From: Prado023 sp963697345
GTDB lineage: Bacteria; Actinomycetota; Actinomycetes; S36-B12; CAIYMF01
Direction: 5' to 3'
Length of the DNA stretch: 64,000 bases
NCBI GenBank assembly: GCA_963697345.1
Contig: CAVONS010000016.1
Coordinates: forward strand, 62,001 to 126,000
Position numbers and translations under genes: made by a program. The notes beneath the pieces were generated by a model. The model saw only the letters and a list, made by a program, of their open reading frames with translations. It did no database searches and was not told where the DNA came from. Shown here piece after piece: positions 33,173 through 40,643 of this stretch (its first letter is position 1; every line of letters begins with the position of its first letter).

Positions 33173-34390
33173 GCCAGTCGGCTTCCGCAGGACAAATCGC
33201 CCGCCAGATGTGACAACCTGCGCCGGATTGGCCCTGTCGAGGTCGCTGGGGCGGCCGACCCTAGGGGCAACCGGATATCCAGTGCCTCCCTTGGAGCTGG
33301 CCAGCCCGGCGATGTCGACGGCGGCCGCCTCCCCGGCCAGGTCGTCGAAGCGGTGCAGGACCGTCAGCACTCGTGCCGTGGCGAAGGCCGATGGCCGAAC
33401 CTTCTGCCCGAACGAGTAGTCGGTGAACCCACGGAAGATCGACTGCGGCACCACCTTGCCCTCGGCGGTCATCGAGTACTCCACGAGGCACGCGACGAGC
33501 TCGGCGAGTGCCAGCCGGTCCTTCTGATCGGCGTCCTTCCCCCGCCACAGAGCCGGGTATCTGCCGAGCGCATCGAGCACGGCCAACGCGCTGTACCAGG
33601 TGGGGGGCCACTTGCCGGTCTTGAACGCCCGGCCGTGGCCGAACATGTACGGCTTCTGCTCACCCCGCGCCCGCCACGCCGACAGCGCGACCCGGGCGAC
33701 ATCAAGCAACCCCTCGGGCCGGTCTGACTCCGGAACGAGAGCAAGGACCCGCAGAGCCTCGAGGGTTACCTGGGGGCAGAAGTCGCCCTTGCGCCCGGGG
33801 CCGCGGAAACCCGTGGCTGGGTCCTGGCGGCAGGGCCAGGCAACCCCCTGGGACGTGCCGGCCAGGTCAGCACCCATGCGGGCCAGGCCGGCGCGCACGC
33901 GGGGATCGTCCACGAAGCCGAACCGGACGAGCACCTCGAGAATCGCATGCGAGTCGCACAGCAGCGCCCCCCAGACCGGCTCGTCGCCACCCCGTACGGG
34001 GGCGAAGGACTGGAAGCGGCCCGCCTCGTCCTGGTGAGCGATCATCAGTTCCAGCGTCGCGTCGACCCGCGAAGCATCCCCTTGCTGCAGGCCCATGTCC
34101 GCCAGCAGGTTGAGCAGGTTCGGCGCGAAGGCTGGACTGTTGTGCCCTGCGAAGGGCAACCCGCCCTCCCAGTCAGGCAACCTGCCCATGAGCGTCGACG
34201 TCGCGGGATCGTTCAGCACCTCACGGCGTGCGGCGAGGACACGCTCCTCGGAAGCGGGGAGGTCATACACGCCGGTCAGCAATGCCCACCGGGCCGACGG
34301 CTCACCCGAGTCGAGCACCCACGCACGCGAGTCACCGACGAGCCCGGACCACAGCCACCCGTCGGCCGCAGTGTCGGCGTTTGCCTGCAC
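33170..34390 (-). CDS. Hypothetical protein with alpha/alpha-barrel repeat look
   Basis: A 406-residue protein rich in helices, with repeated patterns such as DWEGGLPFAGHNSPAFAPNLLNLLADMGL, WGALLCDSHAILEVLVRFGFVDD and DFCPQVTLEALRVLALVP. These recall the alpha/alpha toroid of prenyltransferase or squalene-cyclase-like proteins, without the catalytic DxDD motif. A GTG start is preceded by TAGCCT six bases away, a leaderless arrangement. No signal peptide. Its 3' end runs into the iron box of the next operon. Function unknown. Confidence 0.6.
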   Translation of the reverse strand: MQANADTAADGWLWSGLVGDSRAWVLDSGEPSARWALLTGVYDLPASEERVLAARREVLNDPATSTLMGRLPDWEGGLPFAGHNSPAFAPNLLNLLADMGLQQGDASRVDATLELMIAHQDEAGRFQSFAPVRGGDEPVWGALLCDSHAILEVLVRFGFVDDPRVRAGLARMGADLAGTSQGVAWPCRQDPATGFRGPGRKGDFCPQVTLEALRVLALVPESDRPEGLLDVARVALSAWRARGEQKPYMFGHGRAFKTGKWPPTWYSALAVLDALGRYPALWRGKDADQKDRLALAELVACLVEYSMTAEGKVVPQSIFRGFTDYSFGQKVRPSAFATARVLTVLHRFDDLAGEAAAVDIAGLASSKGGTGYPVAPRVGRPSDLDRANPAQVVTSGGRFVLRKPTG

Positions 34391-34396
34391 ACCTCG

Positions 34397-34402
34397 AGGC
34401 TA
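34397..34402 (-). promoter_or_regulatory. Candidate -10 box (TAGCCT) of the toroid-like gene
   Basis: TAGCCT lies six bases before the GTG at 34390 on the minus strand, without a ribosome site. This matches the other leaderless promoters in the window. Confidence 0.35.
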
Positions 34403-34626
34403 GCGCCACCGAACCGGGTCGGGGAGGGTCCCAAGTCCCCGCTGAGGCCCGAGCATCGCCTCGTCGACTGCGTCCTTCCAGTCGTCGGCACGACCGTCGT
34501 GGGTCCAGGTCATGCGCGTCCTTGGCGCATTCATGCCTGCGACAGGCATACTGGGGTGTGGCCACATCATCTGGAAGCCCGCGTCCCCGTCCCTCCAGCA
34601 GCCCGTTCCAGCCTCAGCCGGCATCG

Positions 34627-34779
34627 GTGATCGAGGCTTATGTGATAGACGACAGGGTCTCGCACGACGCCTACGGCTTGGGTCGGATCGTGGGGCTGGA
34701 CGCAGGTGGGGCGACGGTGGACTTCATGGGTAGGACTGTGTGGATCACGACGCCGTTCCGGAAGATGACCAAGCTCTAG
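34627..34779 (+). CDS. Small conserved actinobacterial protein
   Basis: 50 residues from a GTG. The pattern AYVIDDRVSHDAYGLGRIVGLDAGGATVDF...ITTPFRKMTKL matches a small conserved actinobacterial protein that I recall only as hypothetical (YxxxDRVxHDxYGLGRV...TPYxKxTKL). It looks like a small beta-barrel with a basic end, which could bind nucleic acid; that is inference. Confidence 0.6.
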   Translation: MIEAYVIDDRVSHDAYGLGRIVGLDAGGATVDFMGRTVWITTPFRKMTKL

Positions 34780-34970
34780 GGCGGGTCGCCGGCGCACGCC
34801 ATGCCTGTGGTCGCGTTGGCCGTTGACTGACCACCTCGATAGTCCGTTTCGGCACGCCCGGACTGGGCGGGAATCGACGCTCGTGCAGCTACGGCCCCTC
34901 CCGTAGCGGTTCCCTGCCAACTCGGGGTAGGCCCGACTGGCGTTCCGCTTCAGGGTCCCGCGCGCGCACC

Positions 34971-35189
34971 GTGGTTGGCCATTGGCGCGCTGGGCGAGGC
35001 GATCGGATCTCGCGACGACTCGGGCAGCGTGACCGCCCTGTGGTTGTTGTCTCCCTCGAGGACTATGAGTCCCTCAAGGAGACGGCCTACCTGATGCGTT
35101 CGCCAGCCAATGCCCGCCGCCTACTCGATGCGATGGAGGGGCTGGAAGCCGGCCGGGGCGTGGCCCACGACCTGGCCGAGACCGACTGA
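34971..35189 (+). pseudogene. Phd/YefM antitoxin, N-terminus degraded
   Basis: The second half is a textbook YefM antitoxin: RPVVVVSLEDYESLKETAYLMRSPANARRLLDAMEGLEAGRG. The first 20 or so residues do not match the expected DNA-binding start of the family (no SEAR or ITRNG-type sequence), so the DNA-binding end seems lost or out of frame. The gene is followed two bases later by the toxin remnant. Confidence 0.65.
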
Positions 35190-35190
35190 C

Positions 35191-35325
35191 GTGCTGCTCG
35201 TCTGGGACGAGAACGCCTGGGAGGACTACCTGTGGTGGCAGGCCCAGGACCGCAGGGTCCTCAAACGCACCAACACCCTCTTGGCTGACATCCAGCGCCA
35301 CGCATGCCGGTACCACTACGGATAG
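35191..35325 (+). pseudogene. YoeB toxin with large internal deletion
   Basis: The 44-residue frame starts LLVWDENAWEDYLWWQAQDRRVLKRTN...LADIQRHA, the exact N-terminal half of YoeB-type ribosome-dependent mRNA interferases, then jumps to CRYHYG, the family's last residues. About 40 residues in the middle, which include the catalytic Glu/Arg region (SGYWSRRI...HRLVY), are missing. The deletion is in frame and leaves no active site. It is inactive as a toxin, and pairs with the decayed antitoxin just upstream. Confidence 0.75.
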
Positions 35326-35486
35326 CCCCGGGCAGTCGTCCGAGCAAGCGCCGCAACCGGCCAGACCCCTCCTGAGCACTGTGGGCGCCTCGGGCTGAGC
35401 GGGGCGAGCCTTGAAGGCACTGCTATCCGCTGCCGGGCGGGGGCTTGGCAGCGTTCAAGCAGCCGACAGCACAGAGTTCCCTGGGG

Positions 35487-36134
35487 CTAGATGCGGCCGG
35501 TCTCGTGGGCCCACATGGCGACCTCGACTCGGTTGCGGGCGCCCAGCTTCCTCATGAGGCTTGCGAGGTGGACTTTGACGGTGCTGGTGGTGATGTACAG
35601 CTCGCTGGCGATCTCGTTGTTGGTCCGGCCCAGAGCTACCGGCACGAGGACTTCCTCCTCGCGTGCGGTGAGCGGTTCGATCGGCTGCCGGGCAGTATCG
35701 GCTGCTGAGCGCGCGAATGCTGCGAGGAGTCGGACGGTCACGCTGGGTGCGATCAGTGCGTCCCCGTCGGCTGCAGCGTGGATGGCCTGGGTCAGCAGCG
35801 CCGGCCCAGCGTCTTTGAGCAGGAATCCCCGGGCGCCGGCTTTGAGGGCGCCGTGGACGTACTCATCGAGGTCGAAGGTGGTGATGACCACGATCGGGAG
35901 TGGGTCAGTGACGTCGGGGCCGGCGAGTCGGCGGGTGGCTTCGATGCCGTCCATCAGTGGCATTCGGATGTCGAACAGGCCGACGTCGGGTCGCAGCTGG
36001 AGCGCCAGGCGTACTGCCTCGCGTCCGTCGGCAGCTGCGCCGATGACTTCGATGTCGGGTTGGGCGTCGAGCAGCATCGTCAGCCCGGTGCGCACGATGG
36101 CCTGGTCGTCGGCGATGAGGACCCTGATGCTCAT
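35487..36134 (-). CDS. NarL/LuxR-family response regulator
   Basis: A 215-residue two-domain regulator. The receiver has Asp9/Asp10, phosphoacceptor Asp55 (LFDIRMP) and the switch Thr in VVITTFD. The C-terminal LuxR-type helix-turn-helix starts at LTAREEEVLVPVALGRTNNEIA. It is encoded after the sensor kinase with a four-base overlap, so they form one two-component pair. The membrane protein gene at 37441 is divergent and the best candidate target. Confidence 0.93.
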   Translation of the reverse strand: MSIRVLIADDQAIVRTGLTMLLDAQPDIEVIGAAADGREAVRLALQLRPDVGLFDIRMPLMDGIEATRRLAGPDVTDPLPIVVITTFDLDEYVHGALKAGARGFLLKDAGPALLTQAIHAAADGDALIAPSVTVRLLAAFARSAADTARQPIEPLTAREEEVLVPVALGRTNNEIASELYITTSTVKVHLASLMRKLGARNRVEVAMWAHETGRI

Positions 36135-37279
36135 CGTGGCGTCCCGGTTCGGGGCAGGTTCGCTTCGACCCGCCAGCCCCGGTCGGCGGTGGGGCCGGCG
36201 TGGAAGGTGCCGCCGAGTAGTGTGGCGCGCTCGCGCATGCCTATGAGTCCGTAGCCGGCCGGGGCGCGGCTGGCTGCCCCGGTCGAGCCGTCGTCGTCGA
36301 CGATCAGGCGGACCTGGTCGTCATCGCCTGTGACCGCGACCGCGACATGGGTGGCGTGGCGGGCGTGGCGTCGAGCGTTGGTGATGGACTCCTGGGCCAG
36401 GCGGTAGATCGCGGCCCCGACCGCGGGGCTGAGGTCGTCGAGCTCACCGGCGAGCGTCACCTCGATGACGGGATGCCCTTGACCGTCGGTGGCCAGCTGC
36501 TCGACGTCGGCCATGCCCGGCTGCGGCGCGAACTCGGTGTCCTGGGGCGCGCGCAGCACGCCGACGATGGCGCGCAGCTCGGTCAGGGTGCGGGTCGCCG
36601 CGTCCTCGATGGTGGCCAGGGCCTCGATGGCACGCTCGGGGTGGGAGGCCGCGACGGCACGGCCTGCTTGGGCCTGGATGGCGATGCCCGAGACGTGATG
36701 GGCGACGGTGTCGTGGAGCTCACGCGCGAGTTGTTCACGTTCGCGGGCCCTGGCTTCGTCAATGTCGCGGAGACGGACCCTCGCGCGATAGCGGACCGCG
36801 GCGCCGAGCGCTGCGGCGAACAGGAAGAACGCGTACGCCGCGACTGAATCGGCCAGGCCGGTCGAGTCGGCGACGTTGGTGACGACCAGCCAGGCCAGGA
36901 TCACGCCCACGCCGCATGCGGCCTCCCGACCGGAGCCCCAGCGGAACAGGGCGTAGGTCAGGACCAGGGTTGCCGAGACACTCGAGGGCAGAGCGCCTTG
37001 CGCTCCGGTGAGGATCCTGACGATGTCGACGACCATCAACAGGCCGAAAGCGATCGCAGCCGCGACGAGCGGGTGCACACGTCGCCACGGCAGGGGCGCG
37101 ACGGCCGCGAGCGTGGCGATCGCCAGCAGCGCAGGCGGCGCCATGTCCTCGCGGAGCACCGCTTCGGCCACAGACCAGCAGGTGAAGGCCGCGACCAGGG
37201 CCCAGTCCCGAGGCGCCCTGCCCGGGGGGATCGTGGGTCGAGGTTCGACCCACAGCGAGCGCAGAACGTCGGTGGCCAC
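36131..37279 (-). CDS. Sensor histidine kinase (HisKA_3 family)
   Basis: A 382-residue kinase of the NarL-partner type. About five hydrophobic segments occupy residues 25-165, with no large sensing domain. The phosphoacceptor is His189 in ARELHDTVAHHVSGI, and the ATPase domain ends with the G2-like GYGLIGMRERATLLGG. It would sense something within the membrane and phosphorylate the overlapping response regulator. DesK-like small kinases have this build and often sense lipid state or drugs. Confidence 0.92.
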   Translation of the reverse strand: MATDVLRSLWVEPRPTIPPGRAPRDWALVAAFTCWSVAEAVLREDMAPPALLAIATLAAVAPLPWRRVHPLVAAAIAFGLLMVVDIVRILTGAQGALPSSVSATLVLTYALFRWGSGREAACGVGVILAWLVVTNVADSTGLADSVAAYAFFLFAAALGAAVRYRARVRLRDIDEARAREREQLARELHDTVAHHVSGIAIQAQAGRAVAASHPERAIEALATIEDAATRTLTELRAIVGVLRAPQDTEFAPQPGMADVEQLATDGQGHPVIEVTLAGELDDLSPAVGAAIYRLAQESITNARRHARHATHVAVAVTGDDDQVRLIVDDDGSTGAASRAPAGYGLIGMRERATLLGGTFHAGPTADRGWRVEANLPRTGTPR

Positions 37280-37440
37280 CTGGTCAGCCTAGGCGGCCCG
37301 CGTCATCGGAGTATCAGCCGAAAGTACAGCAGGACGACTGGGCCAACGGCCAGGTCAGATCAGGCTCCGGGGCTGATGTGCCGGCTGACGGCAACCGCGA
37401 AGGTGAAGACACCTACCCGATCAAGCCAAGGAGCATTGTG

Positions 37441-37965
37441 ATGAGAACGCCTCAAGCCCCCACCGCGCTGGAGAATCCGCCGCCGCAGAGCCCGCTGGAG
37501 GATCTGCGCATGCCCGTGCAGGTCAGGCTCGCTGCAGCATGGACCAGCTTCATGTTCCTCTACATCTACGTCGACTACCTCGCCCTGTACAAGCCCGGCT
37601 TCGTCGACGACATCCTGGCTGGCATCGTCCACGAGTTCGACACCGGCCCAACCTTTGTCGCCATGGCGCTCACGCTCATCGCCATCCCGATCCTCATGAT
37701 CCTGCTCTCCATAACACTGTCCGCCCGTGTCAACCGCACCATCAACCTCGTCGTAGCAGCGCTCTACATCCCCGTCTCGATCTACAACGCGGCAGGGGAA
37801 TCCTGGACCTACTCCTACTTCTACGGCCTCTCCATCGGACTCGAGGTGCTGCTCCTGGCCTTCATCCTGCGCTCCGCCTGGACCTGGCCCCGCCGCACCG
37901 CATCACCGGCGACCCTGGCAGCCAGCCTCGACAGCGAGCCACGCCGCGCGCCGCAGCAGGCGTGA
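37441..37965 (+). CDS. DUF6326-like four-helix membrane protein
   Basis: A 174-residue protein with four hydrophobic helices. The motif VRLAAAWTSFMFLYIYVDYLALYKPGFVDDILAG and the later YNAAGESWTYSYFYGLSIGLEVLLL are features I associate with DUF6326 proteins. It has a strong ribosome site (AAGGAG). It is divergent from the histidine kinase operon, with 161 bases between starts, which suggests it is controlled by that system. Function unknown. Confidence 0.7.
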   Translation: MRTPQAPTALENPPPQSPLEDLRMPVQVRLAAAWTSFMFLYIYVDYLALYKPGFVDDILAGIVHEFDTGPTFVAMALTLIAIPILMILLSITLSARVNRTINLVVAALYIPVSIYNAAGESWTYSYFYGLSIGLEVLLLAFILRSAWTWPRRTASPATLAASLDSEPRRAPQQA

Positions 37966-38105
37966 CTGCCCGCCCCGCGCTACTGCGACCGCCGGCCACT
38001 GCGAGGTGAGTTGGACCAAGGCGCTTCCTGCTGGGCGCTGTGATGTCTGCCACCGGGTGCGCGATAGGCGGCTACCAGAATCGGGACTCTGGCGCATGCC
38101 GTTGT

Positions 38106-39149
38106 TCAGCTGTAGTCGGCCGAGAGCTGGTGACTGGCTCCGTCCACTGTCATGCGCCCGCCGTAGGGGACTATCCACTGCGGCCGGGTATGGCCGAACG
38201 GTGGACCGACCACGATGACCGCGTTGGGGTTGTAGGCGTGCACCGTGTCGATGACCGTGTCACGTTGCGCGTCGCGGTTCGCGCGCCTCTCGGCCGCGGA
38301 GGGTCGGATCGCGAAGTCCGACGTCGGCGGTCGCGCGACGACCACGGCATCGACAGCCCCGAGGATGCCTCGCTCACCCAGCGACCTGACGATCCAGCCG
38401 AACTCACGGGCCGGGATGAGCTCCTCAGAGGACTCCAGCAGCAGCACCCCGCCGTCGAGCACCGCGGGGTCGGCCGGGAAGCGCCCGGCGGTCAGGATCC
38501 ACTGGACGACTTCGATGCAGCCACCCCACGTCCGACCCGTGACGGATCGCGCGGGTCCCGCCCAAGTCCACGGCTCGGTCGCTTCGCGGTCGCCGAACTC
38601 GCGGAGGGCTCGTGGGTCGTTCCAGTCGCGCCCGATGTCCTCGGACTCCCCGGGATCGGTGAGGTCGAGGCGTTCGCCGCTGAGCAGGGCTGCCCGCAGG
38701 GACAGGGCATGGATCGGGTCGACATGCGGACCAGGTCCGAGGTGGACCTGAGTGGATCCCCCGTAGAAGCCGGCGACGCCATGGGTCCACAGCCAGTTGA
38801 GCAGGTTGGTGTTGTCGCTGTAGCCCAGGAAGGGCTTCGGATCCGCCACGACGAGGCCGGCATCCAGGTGTGGGATGACCGTGATCTGGTCCTCCCCGCC
38901 GATGGTGGCCAGTACCGCGCGGATCTCCGGATCGGCGAACGCCGCGTTCAGGTCCGCGGCCCGCTGCCGAGGTGAGGCACCGAGAAGGCGCGTGGTCGGG
39001 AACTCCACTGGCACCAGCCCGGTCAGTTCCCTGAGCCGCGCCAGGGCCTGCTCATGGACCGCAGGAGCGACCCCGGGTGCGGCGAACGAGGGTGACAGCA
39101 CCGCGACCTTGTCGCCCGCCCGGGCCTTCCTCGGGGACGTCAACTCCAT
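38106..39149 (-). CDS. S66 family peptidase (LD-carboxypeptidase/MccF-like)
   Basis: A 347-residue S66 serine peptidase. The nucleophile is Ser111 in GYSDNTNLLNWL, the other triad members are Glu239 (LLLESSEE) and His320 (GPPFGHTRPQW). LD-carboxypeptidases trim cytosolic muropeptides; the MccF branch cuts microcin C and acyl-sulfamoyl adenylates and gives resistance. The GGEDQITVIPHLD segment and the length over 340 fit the MccF side a little better. A -10 box (TAGGTT) six bases before the ATG implies a leaderless message. Confidence 0.88.
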   Translation of the reverse strand: MELTSPRKARAGDKVAVLSPSFAAPGVAPAVHEQALARLRELTGLVPVEFPTTRLLGASPRQRAADLNAAFADPEIRAVLATIGGEDQITVIPHLDAGLVVADPKPFLGYSDNTNLLNWLWTHGVAGFYGGSTQVHLGPGPHVDPIHALSLRAALLSGERLDLTDPGESEDIGRDWNDPRALREFGDREATEPWTWAGPARSVTGRTWGGCIEVVQWILTAGRFPADPAVLDGGVLLLESSEELIPAREFGWIVRSLGERGILGAVDAVVVARPPTSDFAIRPSAAERRANRDAQRDTVIDTVHAYNPNAVIVVGPPFGHTRPQWIVPYGGRMTVDGASHQLSADYS

Positions 39150-39155
39150 GCCGGG

Positions 39156-39161
39156 AACCTA
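39156..39161 (-). promoter_or_regulatory. Candidate -10 box (TAGGTT) of the S66 peptidase gene
   Basis: TAGGTT on the minus strand is six bases before the ATG at 39149. No ribosome site is present between them, which fits a leaderless message. Confidence 0.4.
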
Positions 39162-39192
39162 CGCCAAGCACCCCCACGCGGGAGCGCGGCAT

Positions 39193-40305
39193 TCACCCGA
39201 GGTTTCGCTCGAGGAAGGCGACGCTGCGCTCCATCGATCGGGTGAAGGCAGCCTCGAAGGTGTGGCCCTCCCCCTCGTACCACCGCAGCGTGACGTCCAC
39301 CCCGGCTCGGCGCATCTCCCGTGCAGTGTGGCGTGCCCACCGCGGCGGGCAGGTCGTGTCGTCGGTCCCGTGGTGCATCAGCACCGGCTCGGCGATCCGG
39401 TCGAAGTGCTGGTCGGCCGAGATCCCCGACCAGAAGTCCGGGTTGCTGCCCCAGCGCCGTTCGATGTAGTCCCAGTACGGGGAGGGGCCGGAGAACTGCT
39501 CATAGTTGTCGGCCTCGTCCGAGGACACCGAGGCGAACACGACGGCCGCGTCCACCAGGCCGGGGGCCATCTCCAGCGCCCGCATCACGACTCCGCCGCC
39601 CATCGAGCGGCCCATCAGGGCGATCCGGTCGTCGTCGACGGGGAGCTCGTCGGTGGCACGCAGCGCGTTCACGGCGTTCAGGACGTCGACGGAGTAGCCG
39701 AGCCGGGCCGTGCGCTGAAGGGCCGGGTCGTCATCGGACGCGGCATGGTTGCGGTAGTCGACGTGCATGGAGATGTAGCCGGCCGCAGCGAGGTAGCGCC
39801 GCTCGCGTGGCATCCCCTGGCCACGGACGTAGATGGCGGGGTCGATGTAGCCGTGGGCCAGCACGACCGCGGGGAAGGGCCCCCGGCCGATGGGCACGTC
39901 GATGACTCCCGAGATTCGCAGGTCCTCGCTGCGGTACGAGACGTTGTACGAGCGGTAGCTGCTCGTCTGCTCGCGCAGCGCCCCGAGCCTGAGGCGGCCC
40001 CCAGACAGGTCGCGGTCGAACCATCGATCAAGCCGCACAGGCCCCCGCGTCGGGGGTGGGTCGGCCGGGACTGCGCTCGGCGAGGGCTGGGATGAGGCGC
40101 CGCTCGGGGTGGACGTCGGCGCGGGGGGCGCGGTGGTCGTCGCTGCGCTCGGAGCCGCGGATACCGAGGCCGAGCCCTTGGCCGACGGCGCTGCAGCCTG
40201 CTGGCCCGGCGTCCCGCCCGCCGTGCAGCCCGTGAGCAGCAGGGCTCCGCTGGCTGCCAGGGCAGCCAGTCTGCGACCGTGCAGCCGCTGGGCCAACAAC
40301 GTCAT
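39193..40305 (-). CDS. Secreted lipoprotein alpha/beta hydrolase (prolyl-oligopeptidase/dipeptidyl-peptidase-like)
   Basis: About 370 residues with the start at 40305, giving a standard lipoprotein signal (RLHGRRLAALAASGALLLTGC). ATG 40344 and a TTG at 40353 are in frame, but would add an unusual polar lead. A Ser/Pro/Thr/Ala-rich linker of about 60 residues follows the lipid anchor, then an alpha/beta hydrolase: PAVVLAHGYID (oxyanion), nucleophile elbow GRSMGGG, acid in HGTDDTTCPPRWA and base in EGEGHTF. Family S9-type hydrolases cut peptides or esters; this one would act outside the membrane. It ends 43 bases before the S66 peptidase promoter region. Confidence 0.8.
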   Translation of the reverse strand: MTLLAQRLHGRRLAALAASGALLLTGCTAGGTPGQQAAAPSAKGSASVSAAPSAATTTAPPAPTSTPSGASSQPSPSAVPADPPPTRGPVRLDRWFDRDLSGGRLRLGALREQTSSYRSYNVSYRSEDLRISGVIDVPIGRGPFPAVVLAHGYIDPAIYVRGQGMPRERRYLAAAGYISMHVDYRNHAASDDDPALQRTARLGYSVDVLNAVNALRATDELPVDDDRIALMGRSMGGGVVMRALEMAPGLVDAAVVFASVSSDEADNYEQFSGPSPYWDYIERRWGSNPDFWSGISADQHFDRIAEPVLMHHGTDDTTCPPRWARHTAREMRRAGVDVTLRWYEGEGHTFEAAFTRSMERSVAFLERNLG

Positions 40306-40389
40306 CCCCTGTGTGTACCGCATCCGGCCAGCGAGCGCTCGCATCCCCGCCAAGCCTGTCCCCTCTCACAAGGCCCTTCGCCACCGTCG

Positions 40390-40432
40390 AGCTGGCGGGT
40401 TTGAGCCCACGACCCCGTGACCCCGAGTCGGA
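40390..40432 (-). other. tRNA-Pro-like 3'-half relic
   Basis: Read on the minus strand, this stretch gives the anticodon-stem, variable and T-arm part of a tRNA: GACTCGGGGTCACGGGGTCG, then TGGGCTCAAACCCGCCAGC. It lines up with the tRNA-Pro at 49500-49576 (GACTGGGGGTCAAGGGGTCG and so on), with GGGGTCGTGGG identical, but the T-loop is changed and the 5' half and acceptor end do not fit. It is therefore a decayed copy, of the kind left by integration or recombination at a tRNA gene. The rest of 40306-40643 holds only the promoter of pair B. Confidence 0.5.
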
Positions 40433-40594
40433 CACACGCTCCCGGTCTCGTCCGCTCTCTCTCGCATGTCTCAGGCGTCCGGGCGCGAGTCCTTCGCGGC
40501 GCAGTGACGCGGCTTCTCGACGGCAGAAGAGCGCGCATCCTGCCCTCATGGGGTGAGAACCAATGCAATGGGGGCGCCATGAGCGTCATCGGGA

Positions 40595-40606
40595 GGCCCA
40601 AGGGCC
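40595..40606 (+). repeat. Inverted repeat GGCCC-AA-GGGCC upstream of lipoprotein pair B
   Basis: A compact palindrome ending 37 bases before the GTG. CCCTGT at its right edge sits 39 bases from the start, exactly as before pair A at 18111. Candidate operator shared by the two cassettes. Confidence 0.45.
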
Positions 40607-40631
40607 CTGTTGCTGCCGCGCCCGATGGGTG

Positions 40632-40637
40632 TAGACG
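40632..40637 (+). promoter_or_regulatory. Candidate -10 box (TAGACG) of lipoprotein pair B
   Basis: TAGACG ends six bases before the GTG at 40644. It is the counterpart of TAGACC before pair A, and both run into the shared GAGATGTG. This fits a leaderless message. Confidence 0.45.
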
Positions 40638-40643
40638 GGAGAT

